A stretch of DNA of 64,000 nt. Origin: JAQGMV01 sp963828715 (GTDB taxonomy: Bacteria > Pseudomonadota > Gammaproteobacteria > Burkholderiales > SG8-41). Numbering within the stretch: position 1 is the first letter of the stretch; every line of letters starts with the position of its first letter. The notes beneath the pieces were generated by a model that was not told the DNA's origin, did no database searches, and saw only the letters and a program-made list of their open reading frames with translations. The stretch lies in assembly GCA_963828715.1 (NCBI GenBank), contig CAWHFX010000020.1:501210-565209 (forward strand). Direction: 5' to 3'. This document shows positions 35,986 to 45,433 of the stretch, one piece after another. Position numbers and translations under genes: made by a program.

Positions 35986-36949
35986 ATGCGTAGTCTGCTG
36001 ATGATCGTGCTTGGAGCCATGCTGTACGTGGACGTGCACGGCTGCGGAGCAGAACTATCCCGTGCGTCCGATCCGGATCATCGTGCCCAGCACGCCGGGC
36101 GCTGCCGTCGATTTCACGGCGCGGCTGATCGGCCAGCGACTCACGGACAACTGGGGCCAGCAGATCGTGGTCGACAATCGATCGGGCGCCGGCGGCATCA
36201 TCGCCCATGAACTGGCGGCGAAATCCATTCCCGATGGCTACACCCTCATTTTCTCCACCTCCGCGGGCCTGGTAATCAATCCGCTGCTCTCGAAGGTGCC
36301 CTACGATTCCTTTCACGACTTCGAGCCGATCTCGCTCGGGTCCGTCAATCCGCAGATGCTCTTTGCCCACCCTTCGCTGCCTGCCTCGAACGTGCAGGAG
36401 CTGATCGCGCTTGCTCGCGCGAAGCCGGGGCAGCTCAACTGCGCGTCGGCTGGCACCGGTACGCCGAACCATCTGGGGTGCGAGTTGCTGAAGTCGAGCG
36501 CGAAAGTCGATTTCGTGCACGTGCCCTACAAAGGCGCGACCCCGGGCATCATGGATGTGGTCGCGGGGCAGGCGCAGTTCATGTTCAACAGCATCCCCGC
36601 GGTGCTGCCGCTCGTGCGCGCGGGCAAGATCAAAGCCCTCGGCGTCGGCGGTTCGAAGCGATCCGTTGCGGCGCCGGACGTACCGACGATTGCCGAGACC
36701 ATTCCCGGATTCGAATGCGTGAACTGGTATGCGATGCTGGCGCCGGCGAAGACGCCTTCGGCGATCGTGAACAAGCTCAATGCGGAGCTGGTGAGGATGA
36801 TCGCCGATCCGCCGTTCGCGCAGAAGTTGATCGAGCTCGGATCCGAGCCGCAGTCGAGCACGCCCGCAGGATTGCGCGCCTACATGCGAAAGGAATCCGA
36901 TCGCTGGGCGCGTGTGATCAAGGACGCGAACCTGAAGATCGAACGCTAG
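35986..36949 (+). CDS. Bug-family TTT substrate-binding protein, indel in the signal peptide
   Basis: The body is intact: NYPVRPIRIIVPSTPGAAVD, DNRSGAGGIIAHELA, PDGYTLIFS, HVPYKGATPGIMDVVAG and APDVPTIAETIPG. The start with a ribosome-binding site is ATG 35986 (GGAGTGGAGAACG), giving MRSLLMIVLGAMLYVDVH. That leader joins the body only if one extra G at 36040-36041 is removed. Without repair, translation would begin at 36011 without a usable export signal. It is convergent with the CoA-transferase. Confidence 0.85.
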
Positions 36950-37034
36950 GGGGCGGCGCTCGCCTGAAGGCTCGGGCCTCGCCGCCCTACGGAACAGAGA
37001 GAAACCAATGGTTTCCCTCCGTAACCTTCCTTCC
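36949..37034 (-). repeat. dispersed intergenic repeat, family 1, copy 2
   Basis: Read on the minus strand it matches 40231-40320 over about 85 bases: GTTACGGAGGGAAACCATTG, TGTTCCGTAGGGCGGCGAGG and GGCGAGCGCCGCCCCC. It contains the palindrome GAAACCAATGGTTTC. A partial second unit (GGGGGCGGCGCTCGCCGGAAG) follows at 37045-37090. Confidence 0.65.
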
Positions 37035-37091
37035 TTTGTTCGATGGGGGCGGCGCTCGCCGGAAGCTCGAGCTCCGCCGACAGGGGCGCTG

Positions 37092-38311
37092 CTATATGAC
37101 TTCGCGGTCCCGCAGCCGCTCGATCTCAGCAGCGCTGTAGCCGATGTCTTTCAGCACCTCCTCGTTGTGCTGTCCGACTTCCGGCGCAATACCAATGCGC
37201 GGCGGTGTTTCCGAGAAGTGCCAAGGCGAGCCGTGCACTTTGAGTCGCGTTCCGTGTTTCGGATACTCGACCTCGGTCACATAGCCGTTCGCCAGAACGT
37301 CCGGGTCGTTCGAGGCTTCGAGCAGCGTATTGATCGGTGCCGAGACAATGTCCGCTTCGCGCAGCAATTCAACCCACTTGTCGCGCGGACCTGTCGCGAA
37401 CAGCGCGTCGAGCGTCTTCAGCAGCGTCTGCCGGCGCTCGTCGGAAGAGATCACCGTGACCGAGATCCCCGAAGCCTGCGGCGACGAGTCGATCGTAGAA
37501 CCCGAGTGCGGTCATCGCCTGCTTCCACTTCGGCGCGCCGTTCAGTTGAAAGACGAGCGGCTTGCCGTCTGCGTCGTTGAAGCTCGCGCTCATTCCAGGG
37601 CGTTCGGCAGTACCCGTGATCCGCGCCTGTCCGGTGACCGGGTTGCGGTTGCGCCACATCGCGGTCGTAAGCGTCCAGCCCATGAGTCGGATCTGGCCGC
37701 CGAGCAGTGAACAGTCGACCTTCTGGCCGATGCCTTGCGTCCGCGCGCAATGCAGGGCCGCCAGCATGCCGCCGAACGTGAGCAGCGCGCACGTTTCGTC
37801 AGCGACGGACACGATGCCGGTCTTCATCGGCTGACCCGGTGTCGAATATGCCTCCGCGATTCCGCCGAGCGCCTGCGCCATCGAGTCCGTGCCCGGCAGA
37901 TGCAGCATGGGGGCCTTTGGGACCATATCCCGAGACCGATACGTAGACGAGCTTCGGGTTTATCTTCTGCAGATGCTCATAGCCGAAGCCGTTCTTCTCG
38001 GCCGCGCCGGGCCGGAAGTTCTGGCCGAAGATGTCCGCGCGCGCCACGAGCTTGTACAGAATCTCGCGTGCTTCCGGCATCTTCAGATTGAGCGTGACAC
38101 TCTTTACGCCGCGATTGCACGTTTCGAAAATCGTGCTCGGCAAGCCGGGAAAGATGCTCGATGCCCGCGTCCTGTCGCCGACTTTCGGCACTTCGATCTT
38201 GATGACCTCGGCGCCCAGATCGGCCATCAGCGCATACGGCACCGTCCCCGCCTGCGCCGTCGAGCACGCTACAACCTTGACGCCGTCCAGCGGACCACGT
38301 GAATTCGCCAT
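37092..38311 (-). pseudogene. CaiB/BaiF family CoA-transferase, two frameshifts
   Basis: About 405 aa when repaired. The start MANSRGPLDGVKVVACSTAQ follows GGAGGGGC. Family blocks are MADLGAEVIKIEVPKVGD, NRGVKSVTLNLK, DIFGQNFRPGAAEKNGFGY, YVSVSGYGPK, TGIVSVADETCALLTF, and a C-terminal GSPWHFSETPPRIG ending NEEVLKDIGYS. These enzymes transfer CoA between carboxylic acids. Extra bases in an AAA run at 37916-37918 and in a GGGG run at 37467-37470 (minus-strand reading) break it into three frames. Both lie in homopolymers, which favours sequencing error. Confidence 0.82.
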
Positions 38312-38555
38312 GGAAGCCCCTCCGTTGCGGATCGACAGTCTACTCGATGTCGCGCAGACGGGATTTCTCAGGCGAAAGGGATGAGAACGTGGAGACGGCC
38401 TCTCTCGGTGAGAAGCGGACTCGTCGTTCGTATCGAGTCCGCTCGAGAGATTCTGAATCTGGATTTGCTACGAAGCGCCGGGTGACTGCACGCGATCCGG
38501 CATGCGTGGAGTCATCTCGGCGTCGTTGAAGTACGAGGTTCCGGTAAGTAAGTAC

Positions 38556-38891
38556 CTACTTGGACGGGCTGCTGCTGCCAGTGCCCTTGCCGGTGCTGCC
38601 GGGCGAGCTTTCGCTTCTCGAAGCTGCGCCGGTCCCGGTTCCCGTGCCGCTGGTCGCGCCCGTTGCGCCGCCCGACGTGCTGCTTCTCTGCACGTCGCGC
38701 ATGCATTGATCCTTGCTCGCGCCGGTGAGGCTTTGGCAATCGGCTGCCGTCATGGGATGGGTGGCGGACGATTCCGACTTGCTGGACGAGCCCGATGGGC
38801 TGGTCGACGTGCTGGACGACGATTGAGCAAAGGCGGTTCCGGACACTGCGAGTGCCACGGCGGCTGCCATGAGGTATGAACGCGCTGTCAT
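38556..38891 (-). CDS. small secreted Ser-rich hypothetical protein
   Basis: A protein of 111 aa. The ATG at 38891 follows AGAGGAGCTC. The signal peptide MTARSYLMAAAVALAVSGTAF precedes a Ser/Thr/Gly-rich mature part with one ordered block AADCQSLTGASKDQCMRDV whose two Cys could form a disulfide. It is unknown and isolated, and similar in style to the protein at 18556. Confidence 0.6.
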   Translation of the reverse strand: MTARSYLMAAAVALAVSGTAFAQSSSSTSTSPSGSSSKSESSATHPMTAADCQSLTGASKDQCMRDVQRSSTSGGATGATSGTGTGTGAASRSESSPGSTGKGTGSSSPSK

Positions 38892-39144
38892 GTTGGTGAG
38901 CTCCTCTTGGGATTGAAAAGACGATTACGCAAGCGACGGTAATCGTGGCTTCCCAGACGCAAGCGATGTGCCACACGACCGCGTGACCGTCACGCCCCTG
39001 AGGTGTGTGGTCGTTCGCGTCCGGTCTGTCGTCGCCGAGTGACGTCATTCGGCTGCGACGCGGCCGCCTTCGTCTCACGGACGCTGTCGCGCCGTCCCGA
39101 CATGCCGTTCGCTTAGCCGGAGCAGTCGTCCCGCATTCGCCGGA

Positions 39145-39984
39145 TCAGTGTGCGAACAGGACCGGCAGCTTCGCGTGCGCGAGCACGTGACGCGTCGCAC
39201 CACCGAACATGAGCTGGCGCAGCCGGCTTTGCGTATATGCGCCCTTCACGAGAAGGTCGGCGCCGATGCGCGTACATTCTTCCAGTATCGATTCCGCCGG
39301 TGCGCGCTCCGCTTTCGGAAGCGTGCGCGCCGTTGCGCGTACCCCGGCGTGGCCGAGATAGGCAGCCGCCTCGCTTGCTTTCGGCCCGGGCACGCCCCAG
39401 CCTTCGACTGCGAGCACCGTCACCGCGCGCGCACGCGCGAGCAGCGGCATGGCCAGCGCGACGGTGCGCGCCGTCTCCGTGCTCGAGTTCCACGCGATAA
39501 CGACGTTTTCGCCGAAGGTCGAAACGGGTGTCATCGGCGCGAGCAGTATCGGGCGGCCGCTTTCGAACAGTGCCGACTCGAATATCATGCGCCAGTTCAG
39601 CCAGCCGCGTCCGAACTCGCGGCCGACGACGATCACGTCGAACAGTCGCCCGTGGCTGCCAACGACCTGCTGTTCCGTTCCTTCCAGCGAATGCCAGATC
39701 GCAACCGGCCCGTCGCCGGCGCCTGTGCCCATCTTCACATCCTGAGCGGCGGCAGCGGCTTCGAAACGCAGGCGCGCGCGGTCCGCCATCGCCCGGCATT
39801 CGTCGATCAACTGGGTGAAATGCGCGTCCGCGAGCATGGAGCCGTCTCCATCCATGATCTCGGGCCGGCGCAGGACGAACAGGCCTTCCACACAACCGTT
39901 CGTTCGGCGGATGAGTTGTGTGGAGAGTTCGAACGCATGCTGCGACACGTCATCGTCGCAGAAGGGGAGCAGCACGGTCGTCAT
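39145..39984 (-). CDS. tandem universal stress protein (UspA family)
   Basis: A protein of 279 aa that starts MTTVLLPFCDDDVSQHAFEL after GGAGGTGGCCC. There are two Usp-like halves. The second carries NVVIAWNSSTETARTVALA and the nucleotide-binding signature region GADLLVKGAYTQSRLRQLMFGG, ending ATRHVLAHAKLPVLFAH, a typical G-2x-G-9x-G(S/T) site. It is a cytoplasmic stress protein. It stands alone. Confidence 0.85.
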   Translation of the reverse strand: MTTVLLPFCDDDVSQHAFELSTQLIRRTNGCVEGLFVLRRPEIMDGDGSMLADAHFTQLIDECRAMADRARLRFEAAAAAQDVKMGTGAGDGPVAIWHSLEGTEQQVVGSHGRLFDVIVVGREFGRGWLNWRMIFESALFESGRPILLAPMTPVSTFGENVVIAWNSSTETARTVALAMPLLARARAVTVLAVEGWGVPGPKASEAAAYLGHAGVRATARTLPKAERAPAESILEECTRIGADLLVKGAYTQSRLRQLMFGGATRHVLAHAKLPVLFAH

Positions 39985-40230
39985 GGGCCACCTCCGGAGC
40001 GCCGCGGTTCATGAACTGCGCCGTCCTCGCGGCTGCTAGGTTAAGGTTTGTAACGCCTATTGTGCGTCAGAACAGCGCTTAAGGCAGGCCCCTCATGCGA
40101 AAAAAAGCGGCCAGCGCGCGATACCGATGTCGTAGGCGCGAGTGGTTGCTCCTGCCGCGGGCCTGGAGCATGATCCCGACGCACCGTGAATTTGGTGGTC
40201 GCGTGCCGACGTGCGATCCGGCGCGCGACC
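39985..40230. other. gene-free interval before the amidohydrolase
   Basis: No coding signal was found. It runs from the leftward Usp start into the family 1 repeat at 40231 and probably contains both divergent promoters, but no convincing -35/-10 pair stood out. Confidence 0.4.
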
Positions 40231-40320
40231 GAAGGAAAGGAGGTTACGGAGGGAAACCATCGGTTTCCTTCTGTTCCGCAGGGTGGCGAGGCCCGAAGCC
40301 ATAGGCGAGCGCCACCCCCC
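40231..40320 (+). repeat. dispersed intergenic repeat, family 1, copy 3
   Basis: It contains GAAAGGAGGTTACGGAGGG, AAACCATCGGTTTCC, TGTTCCGCAGGGTGGCGAGG and GGCGAGCGCCACCCCC. It has the same order as 36949-37034, and ends 11 nt before an amidohydrolase start. Confidence 0.65.
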
Positions 40321-40337
40321 AACTGGAGGAGATGTCG

Positions 40338-41798
40338 ATGGAACATCGAGCCGCGGATATTCGCGCCCGCTTGAAGCATCCCGTGATCGACGGGGATGGC
40401 CACTGGATGGAGCCGATCCCCGTTTTCCTCGAATACCTGGGCGAGGTCGGAGGACCTGGCGCTGTGGATCGGATGCGAGCCATGTGGCGGCGCGCCGACA
40501 GCTGGTATCGCGCGAGCCCGGCGGAACGGCAGCAGCACCGCCTGCGCAGGAGGATCTGGTGGGGCGTCACGAGCAATACGCGTGACAAGGCGACCGCGCT
40601 CCTGCCTGCGTTGCTGAACGAGCGGCTGCCCGAGCTTGGCATCGATTTCGCCGTGATGTACCCGAGCTTCGGGCTTACGATCAATGCCATCGCTGACGAC
40701 GACTTGAGCCGCGCGGCCGCACGGGCCTACAACATGATGACCGCGGACATGTTCGATCCTTATCGCGAACGGTTCGCGCCCGTGGCGATCCTGCCTGCGC
40801 GTACACCGCAGGATGCGATCGAAGAGCTGGAATGGGCCGTCCGTGAGCGCGGCTTCAAGGCCGTGATGCTGCGCGGCAATCAGGAACGGACGATTCCGGG
40901 CCTGGCCGAGGGAACCGATCCGGCGAAAGCGGCTTTCTACGTAGACACGATCGGCCTCGACAGTCCGTACGACTACGATCCGCTATGGCAACGTTGTGTG
41001 GATCTCGGCGTCGCGGTCACGCAGCACTCGGGCAGCGTCAATTGGTCGGATCGCGCATCGATCACCAACTTCACCTTCAATCACGTCGGCCACTTCGCCG
41101 AATCGAATCACGCATTCGCGCGGAGCGTGTTCCTGGGCGGCGTCGCGCGACGTTTTCCGACGCTGAATTTCGGTTTCATGGAAGGCGGCGTGAGCTGGGC
41201 GTGTCAGATGTATTTCGACATGATCGAGCACTGGGAGAAGCGCCGCCGAGCCGCGCTGCAGTATCCCAATACCACCCGGTTCTCCGAGCTGACGGCATTG
41301 ATAGAGCGTTACGGTGACGACAAGCTGAAGGGAAGTGCGCACGCGATCATGAACAGTCTCGACGCGTTCCGGCCCGAGTGCAGCGTCGAAGAGCTCGGTC
41401 GGCCGGAGCACGTGGTGGACGATTTCGAGGCCGCGGGGATCGAATCGAAAGGCGACATTCGTGCGGTGTTCTCGGAGAGCTTCTATTTCGGGTGTGAGGC
41501 CGACGACCGCGCAACCATGTGGGCGTTCGACCCGCGCATGGGCATCCGCATGCGGCCTGTGTTCAGCTCGGACTTCACGCATTTCGACGTGCCGGATTTC
41601 GAAGACGTGATCCCGGAAGCGTTCGAGATGTTCGAACGCGGCTTCGTGACCGAGCAGGATTTTCGCGAGTTCACGTTCACCAATGCTGCGCGTCTGCACA
41701 CGCGGAACAATCCCGACTTTTTCAAAGGCACGGCGATCGAGCGCGCGGTAGCTGCCGAGTTAGAGCAGAAGACACCCGCGATGGCCGAGGTCGGCTGA
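40338..41798 (+). CDS. amidohydrolase family protein
   Basis: A protein of 486 aa. Its metal site HPVIDGDGHWMEP is near the N-terminus. Further blocks are AVMYPSFGLTINAI, FAPVAILPARTPQDAIEEL, VAVTQHSGSVNW, FNFGFMEGGVSWACQ and a late FSSDFTHFDVPDF with the catalytic Asp. The ATG at 40338 has GGAGGAG at good spacing, whereas the ATG at 40332 directly abuts it. It is the same superfamily as the 34238 protein but longer. No Bug gene is adjacent, and a family 1 repeat precedes it. Confidence 0.85.
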   Translation: MEHRAADIRARLKHPVIDGDGHWMEPIPVFLEYLGEVGGPGAVDRMRAMWRRADSWYRASPAERQQHRLRRRIWWGVTSNTRDKATALLPALLNERLPELGIDFAVMYPSFGLTINAIADDDLSRAAARAYNMMTADMFDPYRERFAPVAILPARTPQDAIEELEWAVRERGFKAVMLRGNQERTIPGLAEGTDPAKAAFYVDTIGLDSPYDYDPLWQRCVDLGVAVTQHSGSVNWSDRASITNFTFNHVGHFAESNHAFARSVFLGGVARRFPTLNFGFMEGGVSWACQMYFDMIEHWEKRRRAALQYPNTTRFSELTALIERYGDDKLKGSAHAIMNSLDAFRPECSVEELGRPEHVVDDFEAAGIESKGDIRAVFSESFYFGCEADDRATMWAFDPRMGIRMRPVFSSDFTHFDVPDFEDVIPEAFEMFERGFVTEQDFREFTFTNAARLHTRNNPDFFKGTAIERAVAAELEQKTPAMAEVG

Positions 41799-41825
41799 AG
41801 GGGACCTTGCGGAATAGACGACCGC

Positions 41826-42014
41826 GGGTGTTCGTGCTTCGAGACGCTTGCGCGCCTCGCAGGCCCGCCTTTGAACCCTTCGTCCCGAGGAATCCGCGAA
41901 CGCTGTCTCGAAGGCCTTTAATCCGTTCGGCCTGAGGAAGCGCCAAACGCTGTCTCAAAGGCCTTCACTCCGTTCGTCATGAGAGCGGCAAACCTGTCTC
42001 GAAGGACGAACGGT
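41826..42014. repeat. degenerate tandem intergenic repeat, family 2
   Basis: Three imperfect units of about 47 bp lie head to tail (about 41880-42014), each with CCTGAGGAA-like, AACGCTGTCTCGAAGG and CCGTTCG segments, preceded by GTTCGTGCTTCGAGACG. The same words occur at 63335-63433. Confidence 0.6.
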
Positions 42015-42035
42015 GCAGCCTGAAGGCGATACGCG

Positions 42036-42491
42036 TTAGTGCTTCATGCTCTCAGGCACCTTGCCGCCGTTTTCCTCGAGCTTGCTCATCACCGCCTTAT
42101 GCAGCGCGATATTCTGCTCCGCGCTGCCGTCTGCCCCCTCATGTACGTTCAATTCCTGCGCGAGCTCCTTGCGTGCCTTGAGGCTCGAATCGAGATCGAG
42201 CAGCTTGAGCAGATCGACGATCGATTGACGGTAATTCCCGCCGCCGCCCTTACCTGACGCAAGCTGCGAGAGCACCGCATCCACGTCGACGTTCTGAATC
42301 GACTGTTGACCGGAGCCCTGAATCGGCTGCTGCGATGAGGCCTGGGGCTGCCCCGTGCCGGTCTGAGGCTGTTGCTGTGCCGGAGACTGACCTTGCTGCG
42401 GCGAACCTGAGAGCTCTCCGGTACCGGAGGATTGCGCTGCAGCCGAACCATGATGACGCAGTTTGTCGAGAATGGCGCCGAAAATTCCCAT
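42036..42491 (-). CDS. DUF3597 family protein
   Basis: A protein of 151 aa that starts MGIFGAILDKLRHHGSAA at 42491. A Gln/Pro/Ser-rich linker (about residues 25-65) is followed by the conserved C-terminal domain VDVDAVLSQLASGKG, YRQSIVDLLKLLDLDSSLKAR and KELAQELNVHEG. The function of DUF3597 proteins is unknown, although they resemble LysM-associated stress proteins. No signal peptide is seen. The open frame continues far upstream, but MGIFG is the family start. Confidence 0.82.
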   Translation of the reverse strand: MGIFGAILDKLRHHGSAAAQSSGTGELSGSPQQGQSPAQQQPQTGTGQPQASSQQPIQGSGQQSIQNVDVDAVLSQLASGKGGGGNYRQSIVDLLKLLDLDSSLKARKELAQELNVHEGADGSAEQNIALHKAVMSKLEENGGKVPESMKH

Positions 42492-42605
42492 GGTGTGTCT
42501 TCTCTTTCGGATAATGGATGAGCATTGATCAGAGCAAGCGGCAAGCCTGTGCGTGAGAGTCATGGCAGAATGCGGGTGACCGCCGCCTCGGGAGGAGATC
42601 CGGTG

Positions 42606-43576
42606 ATGTATCGGCTGAGTACCCTGCCGCCGCTCGTCGTCGCACTTGCGCTTGCAACGGCGCTCCATGCGCAGTCCTATCCGAGCAAGCCCATTCGCAT
42701 CGTCGTTCCTTTCCCGCCTGGTGATTCGCTGGACATCATGTCGCGGCTGATCACGCCCAAGCTCCTCGAGCGGCTCGGACAGAACATCGTGGTGGACAAC
42801 CGGCCGGGCGCCGCGGGGCAGCTCGGACTGGAAGTCGTCGCGCATGCCGCACCGGACGGATACACGATTGGCGGAGGGCAGGGCGGGAACCTCGCGGTGC
42901 AGCCCCACACGTACAAAAAGCTGCCCTACGACGCGCTCAAGGACTTCGTGCCGGTGGCCCTTTCGACCACGAATTACCTGGCTCTGGTCGCAAGTCCGAC
43001 CGCGCCCTTCAAATCGGTGCAGGAGATGATCGCGTATGCGAAGTCGAGCAAAGGCAAGCTCACGTTCGGCTCGAATGGCGAGGGCGGGTTCCCGCACATG
43101 TCGATGGAGATGCTGCGCACCCTGTCCGGCCGGTTCGACTACCTGCACGTTCCGTTCAAAGGAAGCGCGCAGATCATGACCGAGCTCATGGGCGGGCCGC
43201 GTCGATGCCACGATTCTGGGCATCGGGTCGATCACGCCGTACATCAAGGTCGGGACGTATCCGCCTGCTCGCAGTGACCAGCCCCGCGCGTGCGGCGCTT
43301 TGGCCCGACACGCCGTCCATCGCCGAGACGGTGCCGGGTTACGATTCGCGGGGCTGGTTCGGCTACGTTGCACCGGCGCGGACGCCGAAGCAGATCGTCG
43401 CCGTGCTCAATCGTGAGATCAATCGCGCGATGACGATGCCGGACGTGAAGGAGAAGCTCAACGCGATCGGCTTGGATGCCGTGGCGGAGTCGCCTGAATG
43501 GTTTGCAGGCGTACTCAAGTCGGACTACGACAGATACGGGAAACTCATCAAAGACATCGGCCTGCAACCACAATGA
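42606..43576 (+). pseudogene. Bug-family TTT substrate-binding protein, two frameshifts
   Basis: About 322 aa when repaired. The start MYRLSTLPPLVVALALATAL follows GGAGGAG (a GTG at 42603 is also possible). The mature part reads YPSKPIRIVVPFPPGDSLD, DNRPGAAGQLG and HVPFKGSAQIMTELMGG. An extra C at 43197-43198 moves reading out of frame (true peptide RVDATILGIGSITPYIKVG). A second extra A at 43255 shifts it again before IRLLAVTSPARAALWPDTPS. The stop overlaps the CocE-like hydrolase ATG by 4 nt. Confidence 0.85.
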
Positions 43577-45336
43577 ACACGATCAACGACACTTACGCGC
43601 GCACCGAGCTCCGCGACGGCATGCGGATTACCTGGCATCAGCCGATCGTGATGGACGACGGGCTCGTGCTGCGTGCCGACGTCTACCGGCCCGTAGATGA
43701 CGTACGCTGCCCCGTCATACTCACCTACGGCATTTACGCGAAGGGTCTCGCGTATCAGGACGGCTACCCCATGCAGTGGGGCAAGATGGTTGCCGACCAT
43801 CCCGAGATTCTCGAGATGTCGTCGAACCAGTATCAGAACTGGGAGACGACCGATCCCGAATGCTGGGTCCCGCATGGCTACGCCGTCGTGCGCGTCGACT
43901 CGCGCGGCGCCGGATGGTCGCCCGGCTTCATGGACCCGGCATGCGCGCGTGAAGTCGAGGATCTCTATCAATGCATCGAATGGGCCGGCGTGCAGGACTG
44001 GAGCAACGGCAAGGTCGGCATGCTCGGTATCTCTTATTACGCCAGCAATCAATGGCGCGTCGCCGGGATGCACCCTCCGCATCTTGCGGCGATCATTCCG
44101 TGGGAAGGACAGAACGACCGCTATCGCGATTCGGGCTATCACGGCGGCATCCTGTGTGAATTCCAGAAACGCTGGGCCAAGCATCAGGTCGTGAACATCC
44201 AGTATGGTCGCGGCGAGCGCGCCATGAAGAGCAGCGTGACGGGGGAGTCGGTGGCAGGTCCCGTTACGTTGTCGGATGAAGAGCTCGCGCGCAATCGTGT
44301 CGATGCGTTCGAGGAGCTGAAGAAGCATCCGTTCGACGACGAGTGGCACCGCTCGCGCTCCGCCGATCTCTCGCTCATACGCACCCCCCTTCTCACCTGC
44401 GCGAACTGGGGCGGGCAGGGCATTCACCCGCGCGGCAATTTCAACGGTTTCACCGAAACGCCGGAGGACACGCCGAAATGGCTGGAGGTCCACGGCGACT
44501 CGCACTGGTCGATGTTCTCGAGCGGTTACGGCGTCGAGTTACAGAAGCGCTTCTTCGACTATTTCCTGAAGGGCACTGCGAACGGCTGGGACAAGCAGCC
44601 GCGCGTTCAGCTCAATATCCGCCATCCCGGCGAACGTTTCGTTCTGCGGCACGAAAACGAATGGCCGCTCGCGCGCACACGCTGGACGAGGCTCTATCTC
44701 GATCCGAACGACATGACGCTCGCGAATGCGCCGGCGCCACGGGAACACGCGGTCACGTACGAGGCGCTCGGCGATGGCGTTACGTTCCGCACGCCGCCAC
44801 TCGAGGCGGAAACGGAAATCACGGGACCGATGGCGGCGCGGCTGTTCGTCTCGGCGACGACCCGCGACGCCGATCTGTTCGTGATCGTTCGGGTGTTCGA
44901 CCCCGACGGCAAGGAGCTCACGTTCATGGGCTCGACAGATCCCAACACGCCCATCGCGAACGGGTGGCTGCGCGCCTCACACCGGCGTCTGGATCCGAAG
45001 AAGAGCCAGCCGTGGCGGCCCTCTCATCCGCACGATCGCGCCGAGGTGCTCACGCCGAACGAAGTCTACGAATGCGAAGTCGAGATCGTCACGAGTTGCA
45101 TCGTGGTGCCGAAAGGCTGGCGCATTGCGCTCACGATTCGCGGCAAGGACTACGAATACGAAGGGGAGCTTTCCGAGTTCGGCAAAACGTTCCACTACGG
45201 AACGCGCGGGACCGGTGGTATGACGCATAACGATCCCGAGAGCCGGCCGGGCGACGTCTTCGACGGTCGCGTCACCTTGCACGCGGGCGGAGAGCGGGAG
45301 TCGTACCTGCTGCTACCCGTCATTCCTTCCGACTAG
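43573..45336 (+). CDS. CocE/NonD family alpha/beta hydrolase
   Basis: A protein of 587 aa whose ATG overlaps the preceding Bug stop (ATGA). The S15-type catalytic domain shows YGIYAKGLAY, VRVDSRGAGWSPGF, the nucleophile in VGMLGISYYASNQW, and HGDSHWSMFS near the catalytic His. The C-terminal jelly-roll (X-Pro dipeptidyl-peptidase C-terminal type) contains GPMAARLFVSATTRDADLFV. It hydrolyses esters or amides. Coupling to the receptor gene suggests the receptor imports its product or substrate. No leader is visible, so it is cytoplasmic. Confidence 0.88.
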   Translation: MNTINDTYARTELRDGMRITWHQPIVMDDGLVLRADVYRPVDDVRCPVILTYGIYAKGLAYQDGYPMQWGKMVADHPEILEMSSNQYQNWETTDPECWVPHGYAVVRVDSRGAGWSPGFMDPACAREVEDLYQCIEWAGVQDWSNGKVGMLGISYYASNQWRVAGMHPPHLAAIIPWEGQNDRYRDSGYHGGILCEFQKRWAKHQVVNIQYGRGERAMKSSVTGESVAGPVTLSDEELARNRVDAFEELKKHPFDDEWHRSRSADLSLIRTPLLTCANWGGQGIHPRGNFNGFTETPEDTPKWLEVHGDSHWSMFSSGYGVELQKRFFDYFLKGTANGWDKQPRVQLNIRHPGERFVLRHENEWPLARTRWTRLYLDPNDMTLANAPAPREHAVTYEALGDGVTFRTPPLEAETEITGPMAARLFVSATTRDADLFVIVRVFDPDGKELTFMGSTDPNTPIANGWLRASHRRLDPKKSQPWRPSHPHDRAEVLTPNEVYECEVEIVTSCIVVPKGWRIALTIRGKDYEYEGELSEFGKTFHYGTRGTGGMTHNDPESRPGDVFDGRVTLHAGGERESYLLLPVIPSD

Positions 45337-45433
45337 AACGACCGTGAATGCGCGGTGGCAAAGTCGAAGAATGGCACACGTCAGGGACGAGTCGCAATGC
45401 GCGGAACGCTATCGCGCTGACGCAGATCGCCCA

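Noticed and set aside
41826..42014. Possible CRISPR array
   Set aside because: Units are degenerate and directly adjacent with no unique spacers, and there are no cas genes. It is an intergenic tandem repeat.
43190..43260. Programmed ribosomal frameshift in the Bug gene
   Set aside because: Two separate shifts would be needed, there is no slippery heptamer, and the same +1 pattern occurs in many unrelated genes in this window.
42492..43373. Upstream extension of the DUF3597 frame (445 aa)
   Set aside because: The extension runs antisense through a Bug gene. MGIFG at 42491 is the family start.
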